64,000 bases of DNA, from NCBI RefSeq assembly GCF_037975245.1, contig NC_092580.1, forward strand, positions 32,072,001 to 32,136,000, read 5' to 3'. The position numbers were made by a program, and so were the translations under genes. A model generated the notes under the pieces. It saw nothing but the letters and a program-made list of their open reading frames with translations, had not been told where the DNA came from and did not search any database. This document shows, piece by piece, positions 32,203 to 43,891 of this stretch (position 1 is its first letter; every line of letters starts with the position of its first letter). This DNA is from Apostichopus japonicus. Lineage: Eukaryota > Echinodermata > Holothuroidea > Aspidochirotida > Stichopodidae.

Positions 32203-32872
32203 GATGTTCCCGAAACACTCCATCGAGACACCTTACAGGCCCCTTATATATTTATCTAGGTCATGGATTCAGTTTTCCCACGAGAAGTTTTAACTATCTT
32301 ATTGAATCTTGTTACAGGGCCTTTTCCCAAAATAGATTCCATTGTGTCTGTAGAACATTCGAGAAAGTTCTTCTCACGTGGTATGGAAGTTTCCATAAGA
32401 AAGGGGTGGACTTCCAAACTCCCAACCAATCAGGGCAGATCAGTGCTTTCTCGACTAATTTTTATATCGTTAGTTAATACAGGATGGTCAGGTTATTGGC
32501 TGCCTTCTGATTGTGCGCAGTGGGATTTTCGTTGGAGTAAGGTATAAAAGGTGGCATGGTCCCGCAAGTTTATCACTCCGTCATCAGTTCGTCGCTTCGT
32601 CTTCATTTCATCACTCTTTCTAATTGCGTAATTGACGGAGTCAAATCATTGTAATTTTGTTTGTAAGAGATTCGACAGAGAAGAAATTATACTGAATCAC
32701 TAATCAAATCCGATCTTGTCAACTTGTTTTTCTGAGAACTCATTGTTTTCATCTATCTTCCGTTCGAGACGTCTCCTGAAGAAGCATAAATACGGCATCA
32801 AGATAACCCCAGTACCTTTCTATCGCGAGCCCCGATATAGTATTACTATCGGAGGAGCCGGGCTCGTCACAA
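32203..32872 (+). mobile_element. Possible solo LTR (Ty3/gypsy-like), border uncertain
   Basis: The segment could run from tgttcccgaaac near 32204 to ctcgtcaca near 32872, giving TG...CA ends. It contains a promoter block (heat-shock element, CCAAT, TATA, initiator), an R-like region and, near its 3' end, a hairpin ccgata/tatcgg enclosed by gagcc/ggctc. Similar gagcc...gtcaca endings are familiar from gypsy-type LTRs (my recollection, not a search). No target duplication and no primer-binding site directly follow, so an alternative is a displaced cellular stress promoter. Confidence 0.4.
32353..32580 (+). promoter_or_regulatory. Heat-shock-type RNA polymerase II promoter block
   Basis: Bases 32353-32370 read GAAcaTTCgaGAAagTTC: four perfectly alternating HSF1 pentamers. 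A weaker GAAgtTTC follows at about 32385. CCAAT lies at 32426-32430, an inverted CCAAT at 32495-32499, and TATAAAA at 32543-32549. About 30 bp downstream of TATA is tatcactcc, an initiator-like start at about 32573. Order and spacing are those of a stress-inducible promoter. No long ORF or chaperone-like sequence follows; the first ATG after the predicted start (32908) opens only a short frame. Confidence 0.6.
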
Positions 32873-33900
32873 TATTACAGTACCTTTCCGGAACTTTTGG
32901 AGTATTAAAATGACTAATTGTGTGTCTGAGGGAGGAAACTGCTTTATTTAATGGTGGCAGCAAAATACCTTTTGAAGTTTGAGTAGGAGTGACCAATTTA
33001 TTCAATTGTGTTGCATATTTGGATGCAATACTGATGACCTTTGACACGTTGATTCAAGTAAGGTTAAATCAAGGGTTGGTGGATGGTCGCAAGCATTAAA
33101 AGCCAAACTAGCGTGGAACAACAACAACAACAACAAAAAAACAATAGATGCCCAACTGTAACTATAATGCAAACAATATCAATTTTGAAAGAATTCTGCG
33201 ACAGGCATATCTAGATGCTTTTTCGACGAGAGGTCAAATGTATACTTAACCACCCAAAAAAATGTATGCTGTTTTATGATTTCACAAGAGAAATTATAAA
33301 AATGGAATGAAGATTTAAGATATTGTTTAGCTTTTTAATTTGCTATCATTGATTTTCAAATTTGTTGGACATTTGGCAAAATCAGGCAGAAAAGTGCATT
33401 TTCAGTCGGAAAACTTTTGCTAGTTAGACAAGTAAGAATTTTTTTTTTTTAATGCCAAAGAAGTCTCAATAAAGTCAAATTTTTAGAATTAGGCCTTCAA
33501 TAGCCAATGGATAAACCCTGTTATAAACTATTTAAATAATAAAATGACAACATATTATCTGTGACATATTTTTTGCCCTTCAGTTTGCTGAATGTCATTA
33601 CCAATGACATTCAAATACAGCATTAGCCATAAAATAAATTGCAAGCAGACATTTGGAAATACTCAAAACATTTGGGAGTTTATTCTTTATTATTTGTGTT
33701 TTGCAAACTTTAGTAGTGGTTAAGGGATTAAGTCATGAGTGGGTGAACAGTTTCAGATACTTTGGGATTTCAAAAATGATTATTCAGATAACATTTTGTA
33801 GCTCTGCTGGGTATTAAAAGTCAAACCATGGAACCTGGGTGGTAAATTATCATTTTGCAACTAAATTTTCATGTGGATGTTAAACCTCTGGATGAGTCAG
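32873..33900. other. AT-rich intergenic DNA
   Basis: Nothing recognised apart from short A/T runs and a caa simple repeat near 33120. Confidence 0.45.
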
Positions 33901-35030
33901 TAGGTTTGAAAGAAGGTACACACAAAAACGGATTAATGTCTTTTTAGGTCAAATTAGAAAGCTATGACAGTATAAACAACTGATTAATGTTCTTTAAGGT
34001 CAATTAAATAGGTAGTTACACATTTTAAAAAGGTGATTAATTTCTCTTCAGGTCAATGAATTTGTATCTCAGTATAAAGACTAATGTCTTTTTAGGGGGG
34101 GGGGGGGAATGTAGGGCAGTACAAATAACTGATTTAAATTTCATCTTTCAAAGAAAATAGGTATGGCAGTATAAATAAGTGATTGATGCCCTTTTAGGTC
34201 AGTGAATTAGGTAAGGCTGTATAAATAACTGATTTTAATTTCCTCTTTGGTCAAGTAAATAGGTATGGCAGTATGAATAACTGAGCAAAATTTCCTCTTC
34301 GGTCAAGAAAATAGGTATGGCAGTATATATAACTGATTGATGTCCTTTTAGGTCAATGAATTAGGTATGGCAGCATAAACAACTGATTTAGATTTCCTCT
34401 TCGGTCAAGAAATAGGTATGGCAGTATAAATCAGTGATTGATGTCCTTTTATAGGTCAATGAATCAGGTATGGCAGTATAAAAAGTTCATTTTAATTTCC
34501 TCTTCAGTCAAGAAAATTGGTATGACAGTATGAATAACTGAGCAAAATTTCCTCTTCGGTCAAGAAAATAGGTATGGCAGTATATATAACTGATTGATGT
34601 CCTTTTAGGTCAATGAATTAGGCATGGCAGCATAAACAACTGATTTAGATTTCCTCTTCGGTCAAGAAAATAGGTATGGCAGTATAAATCAGTGATTGAT
34701 GTCGTTTTATAGGTCAATGAATCAGGTATGGCAGTATAAAGAACTGACTTAAATTTCCTCTTTGGTCAAGAAAATAGGTAAGGCAGTATAAATAAGTGAT
34801 TAGTATACTTTTCGGTCAATAAATTAGGTAAGGCAGTATAAATTACTGATTTAAATTTCCTCTTAGGTCAAGAAAATAGTTATCTCAGTATAATTAAGTG
34901 ATTGATGTCCTTTTAGGTCAAGAAATTAGGCATGGCAGTATAAATAGTTGATTTAAATTTACTCTTAGGTCAAGAAAATAGGTATGGCAGTATAAATATC
35001 TGATTGATGTCCTGTTAGGTCAAGGAAAAT
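33901..35030. repeat. Degenerate tandem array, about 57-bp units
   Basis: Repeated elements are ggtatggcagtataaa, taactgattgatgtcctttt, aggtcaatgaattagg and atttcctcttcggtcaagaa. Two unit types alternate, giving a dimer of roughly 115 bp. Nearly identical blocks recur at about 34265-34440 and 34525-34700, a local higher-order duplication. Older, more diverged units begin at about 33900. Confidence 0.9.
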
Positions 35031-35376
35031 GTTTTTTATTATGATTGCCAAACTGATGATGATGCTAAGTATTAAAATTGTCCATTGTTTTAATTCTCTC
35101 AAATTATTTCATGCAAACAGATAAATTAAGGCTACCTAATGGTGATAGCCAACAATATTTATCCTTTGACGAAGTTTGCAATGCATTCGTAAAAATGATA
35201 TTTCATGCCATAAAATGTCAAGTCTTCTCCATTGACTTTTTCTGTGTTACTTCTGAGGGATTTCACTTTAGTACTAGACTAAGTAGTCCAGTCAATTTAA
35301 TTGATGAGCCAGTGATGTAGAACCTGGACAGCCTGGTAGCAGCACTTGTTACCAGTCTTCAATGATCATTCAAACC

Positions 35377-35726
35377 TTAAAGGCATTGAAGACTCGCCCC
35401 AAACAGAGGCTGCCATCTTTAAAAAGTTAACTTTCCGTTGCTTGCAAGTGAAGTTTTTCTCTTGTCGCTACAAAATGCAGACAGTAATGAAACGTGATAC
35501 CTGAGTTGTCCATCTAGCTGTATCGTTTATACACTGTGCTGTGGGTATTGACCGCAGCTGTATGTACTGACTGTACACTAGCTTCTAATTACCGACGGCA
35601 GCAAGCTGTGTGTGTATTTTCTGGGATCAATGGTGGTGTCTAACACTTTTGTTACACCTCATTCGAAACTAGGTCAGATTACCGGCATCAGACGTTTCTT
35701 TTTGCGCGAGTCTTCACACCCTTTAA
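35377..35726 (-). mobile_element. TTAA-target MITE, copy 1
   Basis: A 342-bp element (35381-35722) is flanked by TTAA at 35377-35380 and 35723-35726. Its termini are related inverted repeats: aggcattgaagactcgcccc, and the complement of gcgcgagtcttcacaccct. TTAA duplication with AGG termini fits Kolobok-type elements better than piggyBac. No transposase. A reverse-orientation copy lies at 58767-59128. Confidence 0.8.
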
Positions 35727-36700
35727 TAATTCCATATTGTGTCTTCATTCATCCTTTGAGGGATTTCTTAAAATGAAAAGTAGGTCTTGTTTTCAATATA
35801 GTTATTTGATAACTCTTGTTGTTTCCTCATGCAATACTAAACAGACCTCTTGTTGACCACCTACAATATCTTATTACAATAGTTTATTATTCTACTGACA
35901 TTTATAACGAAAAAATTCTTTGACTCGACAAACAACGCAGTGACGTTTTAAAGCAGGGCAACTCGAAACCAAAGTGCAGCTATTATTTAATGGGGTATCA
36001 TACCTCCTCATAAAGTCATTATGTTATAAACATATTTTTGGTTTTGATAATGAGCAATAATGGTAGACATCATTGGAGGTTACATAATATTGTCCTAAAC
36101 TGAGTACCAATTGAATAGGCCAACATTTCACCACATCATGCATTGCAGTTTTTACATGTGTCTTGATTTGCCAGGCTGGTCAGCTGAGGAATTCAAAAGC
36201 TTAGCTTTATTAGCACAGTGTGCTGCTTTAAAAATCTAATTTCATTAGTCAATAGAACTTCGACTGTTTTCATCTGAGCAGTGTAAATATCAATCTTTCC
36301 CAGGTAAACAAGCTCAACTGTAGATTTACCTTCCCATATGATATTGCATTTTTGAAGTTTCCTACCGGTGAACACAGCACTGTACAAGGGGGAGGGAGGG
36401 GCGGGGGGGGGGGACAAATATAAATATACAATACAAAAACAAGAACACAAAGCAACTACAACATGGAGGAAAAATACACACCTAATATGAACAAAAATAC
36501 ATATGATTGACCAAAAGATGAGTTTTAAGACTTGAAGATTTGAAAGGATTTGGCATCACTGACCTGATGTTTCGTGGGAGATCATTCCATTAAGTATGGT
36601 GCAGCTATCTGGAACGCCCCCTTGTCCTGAATGTCCCACCCCTCCCCCATCAGGTGTATCTCTAATAATTCAACAGTACTTGAAAAGTATTCAAATGAAA
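35727..36700. other. Intergenic DNA, nothing recognised
   Basis: It contains a G-rich run at about 36389-36412. No gene was supported. Confidence 0.45.
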
Positions 36701-36896
36701 AAGTACTTCTACTGTGTAGTGGGATTCTAAAATGCTGTACTCAGACACTGGTACTTATAGTTCTTAGGACCTCAAGTACTCAGAAGTACTCGGATTAAAG
36801 TACTTCTACTGTGTAGTGGGATTCTAAAATGCTGTACTCAGACACTGGTACTTATAGTTCTCAGGACCTTAAGTACTCAGAAGTACTCGGATAAAA
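36701..36896. repeat. 98-bp direct duplication rich in AGTACT
   Basis: Two adjacent copies of tacttctactgtgtagtggg, attctaaaatgctgtactca and gacactggtacttatagttc. The unit is full of agtact palindromes, and related agtact-rich sequence extends a little on both sides. Confidence 0.9.
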
Positions 36897-38223
36897 GTAC
36901 TTGACTACAATGGTACTACTGTGGGGCCAATTGAATTACACACATCATGTACACTACCTTGTTATATGTCATGTGCATTGGGATGAGTACTACCACAGTT
37001 TATTGCATTGGCCTGTGTGACAAGTATCTCTGATTATCAATTTCACAACAGATATAGGGCAACACATGAACTGGCCTTTACTGTGATCAAGTGCAATCTA
37101 CTTTTCAGTAATACTAACAAAAATTGGAAATATTGGGACCAAAATTAAAATACTGCTTAATATTAGGCAAAAAACATTCAAATCCACATCCAAGGAGCGA
37201 TGAAATAAACATCAAGCAAGCCGGTGAAGGTTATGTAAAATTTTAATATCTTCAATCTGGCAATAACTGTAGGTATATACACACACATATGCTGTGGAGT
37301 GGAACTGCTATTTGATAAAATGCAGAGAAACTCAGTGCATTACCATAAAGATCATGTGTGGGCATTCACAGGTTACACAATTCACTTTTAATGGCACTTA
37401 GTCGCATAGAACACTGCCGCCAACGTCGCAATTATGTTTGGGCAAAGGCAAATTCTACAGGTGTTTATTCACTTTCATATGAACAGTTTCAAACTATATT
37501 GTGGTTTTTCGATCTCTCATTGGATGTAATTGTAGCTAATTACCAACAAGTTCATGTCAATCGACAAGAATTTAAGCGATTTTGTTTAGATCTGTTTCGG
37601 TATGGTTGAGTCGTAGTGACATACATCTCAACACCCACCTGCGCTTTTAATACTTATCTGCGAAATAATTCAGACCCTGTCAACAACATATCATTTGTTA
37701 GTGCAAAAATCATTACAAGTTTAACAGTTCATACAGCTAAGGACACTCAAATTTTGCAGACATACCTAACTCACTAATATCTATAGATGATGCACAAAAA
37801 AAAACAGCTTTTGTATATAAAATCACTTTATAAAACCATAATCTATTGCCTTAACGCCTGCTATATAAGTTCTGTACTAAACATCCAGTTTGCTAAAGTA
37901 CCTTCATTTGTTTTGAAAATGCCATAAAGTATACCTGCCAAATTTATCTTTTTCTATCTGATTTTTCTATGAATCTGCCTATCTCTCTGTTTGTCAGTTG
38001 ATATCTCTCTGTTGACACCTCTGTATCCGATTCAAATGAAGGGATATTGCATGCAGAGTGCTTGAATTTGGTCAACCTTGTCCACGTTTCACATATTACT
38101 GAGGCTTCATCACTTGGTTTATCTTTGATCCTGCTGGTTTGTTAATGCAATCCTCAGGACATTCTAATCACCACTGGCAACCATTTTTGCAGGTTATAAA
38201 AGTTCTTCAGGACTACCCAACTG
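36897..38223. other. AT-rich intergenic DNA
   Basis: An 83-codon open frame at 37358-37609 is slightly richer in CpG than its surroundings. It has no recognisable domain and no clear splice borders. Nothing else was recognised. Confidence 0.45.
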
Positions 38224-38231
38224 CACACAAG

Positions 38232-38992
38232 CAGGGACATAGCCAGGGGGGAGCAGTGGGAGCAACTGTGTCCAAAAATGTTAAAAACTGTTGTTTTTTG
38301 GTATGGTATTTTGTCAGTGCTTTTTTGATCTTGAATACTTGTCAGCTCCGTTAACTTGATTATAATCGTAGAAACATTCAGGCCTACTGATTCAACTACT
38401 TGGTTTGGCAGATGCAATTAGCTAACTTTAGCCTATAACAAGCCTACAGTTGGCCACTGTGTAATAAAATACACATCGCCTACCTAACCGCACTCGATGG
38501 AGTGTCACGAACCGTATGCACTACGACGACAGCGTACATTTTCATCCTTTCTATGATTCGTAATAAGTTGTTGCACGAACAGCATGTTATGAAGCTAAGC
38601 TAGCGTACGTGATACGCGCTTCCTATAAATAATTATTACACTGCTAAATATGAAAGTTTATATTGTCCATCAGTTAAGTTCGTCAAATGTATTAAAGTCC
38701 AGACATTGGACAATAAACAAGAATCATATTACTGGAAAATTGTAAAAGGCGTTATGTTTGTCTTTCTGATATAATATGTAAAAGATCGAACATGTAAAAG
38801 AATAATTCAAACCGGAAACAAAATCTGCTGATAATATGATATCATATGATAATGATGAAACTGGGAAAAAAATGCACCAGATGGCATCTAAGGAACTTCA
38901 ATTGTTCCAAAATTTCCCCCCCTCCCCTTAGACCCCTCCCTATATCAATCGCAAAATGTGCTCCCCCTTTGCAAAAACTGGCTATGTCGCTG
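38232..38992. mobile_element. hAT-type non-autonomous element, 761 bp
   Basis: The termini cagggacatagccag and ctggctatgtcgctg are inverted repeats with one mismatch. They are flanked by a perfect 8-bp duplication, cacacaag (38224-38231 and 38993-39000). No transposase is encoded. The right duplication directly abuts a tandem array. Confidence 0.88.
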
Positions 38993-39004
38993 CACACAAG
39001 TCTT

Positions 39005-40316
39005 CAAACTCTTAAAGATACAAGGTACAAGCCATTAAAGATACATGGCACAATCCATTAAAGATACATGGCACAAACCGTTAAAAGTAACATGGCACAA
39101 ACCCTGAAAGATACACGGCACAATCCATTAAAGATACAAGGCACAATCGTTTAAAGTAACACGGCACAAACAATTAAAGATACATGGCACAAACAGTTTA
39201 AAGTAACAAGGCACAATCCATTAAAGATACATGGCACAAACCGTTAAAAGTAACATGGCACAAACCCTGAAAGATACACGGCACAATCCATTAAAGATAC
39301 ATGGCACAATCGTTTAAAGTAACATGGCACAAACAATTAAAGATACATGGCACAAACCGTTAAAAGTAACATGGCACAAACCCTTAAAGATACATGGCAC
39401 AAACCGTTAAAAGTAACATGGCACAAACCCTTAAAGATACAAGGTACAAACCATTAAAGATACAAGGCACAAACCGTTATAGATTCACTGCACAAACCGC
39501 ATAAATTTAGTCTATGAATTTGGATTCACATGGGGACCTACATTGTGTAGTGTAGTATTTCCATGAAAATTTCTTAAATAATCAATAGATTTTCAAAAAT
39601 GTCTGGGAAGACAGTAATATTAGAGACTATTAAAGATACAAGGTACAAGCCATTAAAGATACATGGCACAATCCATTAAAGATACATGGCACAAACCGTT
39701 AAAAGTAACATTGCACAAACCCTTAAAGATACACGGCACAATCCATTAAAGATACATGGCACAATCGTTTAAAGTAACACGGCACAAACAATTAAAGATA
39801 CATGGCACAAACAGTTTAAAGTAACAAGGCACAATCCATTAAAGATACATGGCACAAACCGTTAAAAGTAACATGGCACAAACCCTGAAAGATACACGGC
39901 ACAATCCATTAAAGATACATGGCACAATCGTTTAAAGTAACATGGCACAAACCCTTAAAGATACATGGCACAAACCGTTAAAAGTAACATGGCACAAACC
40001 CTTAAAGATACATGGCACAAACTGTTAAAAGTAACATGGCACAAACCCTTAAAGATACAAGGTACAAACCATTAAAGATACACAGCACAATCCATTAAAG
40101 ATACACGGCACAAATGTTTAAAGTAACACGGCACAAACCATTAAAGATACAAGGCACAAACCGTTATAGATTCACTGCACAAACCGCATATATTTAGTCT
40201 ATGAATTTGGATTCACATGGGGACCTACATTGTGTAGTGTACTATTTCCATGAAAATTTCTTAAATAATCAATAGATTTTCAAAAATGTCTGGGAAGACA
40301 GTAATATTAGAGACTA
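39005..40316. repeat. About 20-bp tandem array with a 0.6-0.7-kb segmental duplication
   Basis: Units alternate between attaaagatacatggcacaa and gttaaaagtaacatggcaca types. A unique spacer (ttcactgcacaaaccgcata through gggaagacagtaatattaga) occurs twice, at about 39476-39627 and 40165-40315. The whole array plus spacer was therefore tandemly duplicated, and the second array later changed its unit number. Confidence 0.93.
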
Positions 40317-41908
40317 TTACAAGAGTTTTGTAGAGCAGTTCACAAAATACATTTTTTTACTGCTGCTGAGTCTATAACAAACTACACATTGGAGTATTTC
40401 ACAGAGAACAGACCTAGAAAAAAAAAACTAATAGCAAAAGTAAAGGCTAATGAATATGAGGTATAAATACTTCTACAATCACTATATTCATTAGGTCATT
40501 ATAGGTCATTCAGTGTGAAGCATAGGAAATAATAAAAGCTTTATTCCTGTCAGTACTAATTTTCCTCAACCACAATGTTTAAAGGTATGCTATATTGACC
40601 CAAAATATGCTAGATAATCAAATATGGTCACCTTTGGTAAATATTCTTAAACTGTTTTTATTACGACCTTCGAGGAAATTTTCATCACTGGGACATTCAG
40701 TCATCTTGTGTGTTTCTTACAAATGTCTGAGAACAATTTGGAGAGTAACGACCTCCAGGAAAGTACTTTTTGAAAAATTTCTGGCAATTATAAGTGTGCT
40801 ATAATTTGGGGCCTATACTGATTAACTTAATGTTTGGTGAAAATACTGCAAGCTTCACATAAACCAGTATAAATATAACCACCCACCACTGCCCACCACT
40901 GCCCCCCACTGCCCACCACTGCCCGGTGTGAGCACATCCCTGTATGTATATTATGTATGGAAAGTTAAATGAGACAGAGCATTTCTATGCTGGCATTTTG
41001 TCTAGACACTCATTTGACTTGATTTATGAGATTTCACAGCGGTGAAGGGGTCTCAATTATGTCAGTTGTAAAGTGAAATAATTTTATGCTGGTGTATTGT
41101 CAGTGTTTTCCCCAGATGTTTTGTGTTGGAGTTGTATACCGTAGAGAAGTGTGCATGTATATGGTAAACCATTCTACAGCAAAATTTCCCTTGTTTTTTT
41201 TTATTGTGTATTACTTAAAGGTTCATCATTTGACTGTTTTCATGCACATAATGTAGGCCTATCACTGTACGCTTCTCTTATGCATTATAAGCCAGTTTCT
41301 TGTCAGGGGTCATTATAACTAAGTACTGTGTGTTCCTGTAGAGATATTTTAGAGTGCCTGTTTTTATGGAGGAGTGCAGTCTGGATGCAAATTTTTCTGA
41401 TTCTTTTTTTTTTAAGATGTTGATTAGTATTTTATAACTTCATACATTCAAAGGACTTACTAAACAAATTTGAACACTTAATGTTCATTCCCTGCAAGGC
41501 ATTAAAGCGGCTATTCATCACATATTACAAACATGTTAACCTTGAAACCCACTGCTATCACCCATAAGGATGGAGGGTTGAGTGGGGGGGGGACAGTGGC
41601 TGAAGATGGTATGGAATAAAACCTCCGAAGACTACCTACACTGGATGGCAAAGTTAGAAGCAAAGACATGACCATCCAAGTAGCTAGGTGATTTAGGTTT
41701 GATTACCTCAATATAAAGATTTGTTTATTCAGTTCATAAAAATAGTTGAGTGCCGGACGTATTTGTGAGGTAATGTGATCCACATCGTGGGGAAGGGGGT
41801 TTAAGTGGTGGAGGTTTCCCCCTATCGTTTAGAAAAAGTTTGCAAATGACTTATCCTTAGATGGCAATTGGTGCTATCCTTTTTCCTATTCTGACTTCTG
41901 TGCCAAGT
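40317..41908. other. AT-rich intergenic DNA
   Basis: A short (cccaccactg)n run sits at about 40880-40925. A possible hAT-like terminus, cacatccctg, lies at about 40934-40943 with no partner recognised. No gene. Confidence 0.45.
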
Positions 41909-42306
41909 ATTCACCCATATTTTGGTAACATTCAAATTTGTTCAATTTTTCATCAAAAATAGTGCCGGACGGAAATGATTAAAATACTGCTTGCGCTGAG
42001 CATCATTCAGAACTGCCAGGTACAGCAGCCACCCGCCACCCAGTATGACCGCATCCCTGTATACATGTGTATACATACATATATATTATAAAACACTAAA
42101 GACCTTAATAATGAATACTTCTATTAAAAACACTGCGGAAAAACATTGTTTCGAAAGTCACGACAGTACCATCATCTTCTACGGCTGGGGGCTGTGCCCA
42201 GCAGTTCTGACTGCCACTCAGCACAGACAGCATTTGAAACTTTTCCGCCCGGCACTATTTTTGATGAAATTTAACAAATTTGACTGTTACCAAATTATGG
42301 GTGAAT
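41909..42306. mobile_element. Foldback (long inverted repeat) element
   Basis: The left arm 41909-42030 and right arm 42183-42306 are imperfect inverted repeats over about 122 bp. Matching phrases include attcacccat, tcatcaaaaatagtgcc and tcagaactgc. The loop is about 150 bp. No target duplication was found at the outer ends. It could be a MITE with long arms or a local inverted duplication. Confidence 0.7.
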
Positions 42307-43720
42307 TTCGAAACATGTCGTATTTCTGCAGTGTTTTTGTTAATAGATGTATTGGTTAACTTAAATTCTGCAGTGTTCTGTATTGTTATACTATATGTAG
42401 ACCCTTTGATATTTATTGGCTATATATATGCATATACAATTAATATATATATTGATATGTTTTGACAATTTGGTTTCTTCCACATTTCTCTGATTTCTAA
42501 AGGATATGGTATGGTGTGGTTGTAGTATCTGATTTTGAAAAGATTAGTTTGTTATCTGCAGGTACTTGCCCTTGTAATCAACATTACTGTGGCCAAGCAA
42601 TTCCCATGTAGAGGGCAGCTATCTATATGTCTGTATTGTTACAGGTTTTTGCGGGTGGTATATGGATGGCTTTTTCCATGGTTTCCGCATTATGGGATTT
42701 TTTTATCTGTTGCATGTTCCACATGCAGCTGTAGCTGATCTTCATATTAACCTTATTGAAGATCTTGTGTAGGGTGTGTCCCGACGGGAAGTGCTTGTTG
42801 ATGAGCTTGAGAAAAACAGCACAAACTTGAGAGGGGACTTCAGAGAAGCAGAAAAACTACACTGTGCCCTGGAAAATTTTAAAGGTTGAACACAGGGTCG
42901 CGCGCATTGGGTCTGTGTAACCTACGCTTGGAAGAAAAGCTTGCAATCATCCGTTCAAAGCCTGTAACGACCAACCAGAGGATAGAGCTCATATCAGCAT
43001 ATTACCAAATTAACAAACCAAAGTCACTCAACCGTTTTTAAAAATAAAAAAATAATACAAAGCATTGTAGTTCAGTTGCCTTGAAACTCTGAGTTTATAT
43101 CTCTGAGTATATCTCTAAGTATATAACTCTGCCAGTATTATATTCTAATTAACTAAAAAAAGTCCTATAGCCACTCCTTTCTGCAATAAATAAGCATGAG
43201 ATACTCATAAAATTCACAAAATTAACATTTATTTGTTGTTTTAGTTATACCTCGCATCGGACACATCAATGCAACTTTTATCAACATCATTCATGTTTAT
43301 ATATTAAATGCAAATTGGGCAGGTTTGCTCCGAACATAAGAAAATACTAAACTGAACGTTTGTACATGTAAAAGTCCTTCTGAATCGGTGTTTGCATTAT
43401 TGAACAGACTTTATGCAGAATCCACATGAGTCCCAGGGTTGGCTTTCTTGGCACATGGAATAATTTTGCAACTTACATGTGCATGTTAAACACACTTTAT
43501 TAAAAGATTGTTTATGTACCAGTGGGAGAACAGGTCAGGGTTTTATGAGTTTGTTGCATTATGCATCAACAGAGTGCTAGTTGATATTGGGTTGACATGA
43601 TATGTAGAATTTGCTTTTTGAATCCTTGTAAAATATCACAATTACTTCTCTGAGTATCCTCCTCGTAGAATTTGGTGCAAATTCTGTAAACTTATGGTAT
43701 ATATTTCTTTGCTCCTTCAG
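42307..43720. other. AT-rich DNA upstream of the first recognised exon
   Basis: This may be intron or 5' flank of the receptor-like gene. No signal-peptide exon could be supported; the candidate around 42570-42650 lacks a phase-compatible donor. Confidence 0.45.
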
Positions 43721-43891
43721 TGATCTGTCCAATGCCCATCACAACCCGTCCATCTTCGGTAGATGAGAGACCACAGCCTGTTACGAATTTAGTGACCGAG
43801 TTTTACGCCGTGAATTTGACGAATGACGACGCCGATGCTGAGGTCTTGCAGCAGATCTGTTTACGGGTCATGTTCACTCTCGACCCATCCA
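43721..43891 (+). CDS. IL-17-receptor-like ectodomain gene, first recognised exon
   Basis: 171 bp bordered by ctccttcag and gtaagat, phases 2 nt in and 1 nt out. It encodes ICPMPITTRP, then PQPVTNLVTEFYAVNLTNDD (a typical fibronectin-III-like start, with N-glycosylation site NLT) and QQICLRVMFTLDPS. With seven following plus-strand exons it gives about 314 residues of a cysteine-rich extracellular protein. The whole resembles IL-17 receptor ectodomains: two fnIII-like modules, the first ending in a Y-x-L-x-V-x-x-LP strand followed by a V-P-G-C linker. IL-17 receptors bind secreted cystine-knot cytokines and signal through a cytoplasmic SEFIR domain, which is not in this window. The upstream exon(s) and start codon were not found. 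Phase compatibility across all exons makes the gene solid; the family name is an inference. Confidence 0.6.

Noticed and set aside
32940-32965. tggtggcagca as an LTR primer-binding site
   Set aside because: It lies about 70 bp beyond the most likely LTR end and the following sequence has no gag-like coding region.
37358-37609. 83-codon ORF with CpG-containing codons
   Set aside because: No recognisable family, no clear acceptor or donor, and no phase link to the receptor-like gene.
42550-42650. Possible signal-peptide exon (VLALVINITVAK) just upstream of the first receptor-like exon
   Set aside because: The upstream AG is plausible, but no good GT donor gives the 1-nt exit phase that exon 43721 requires.
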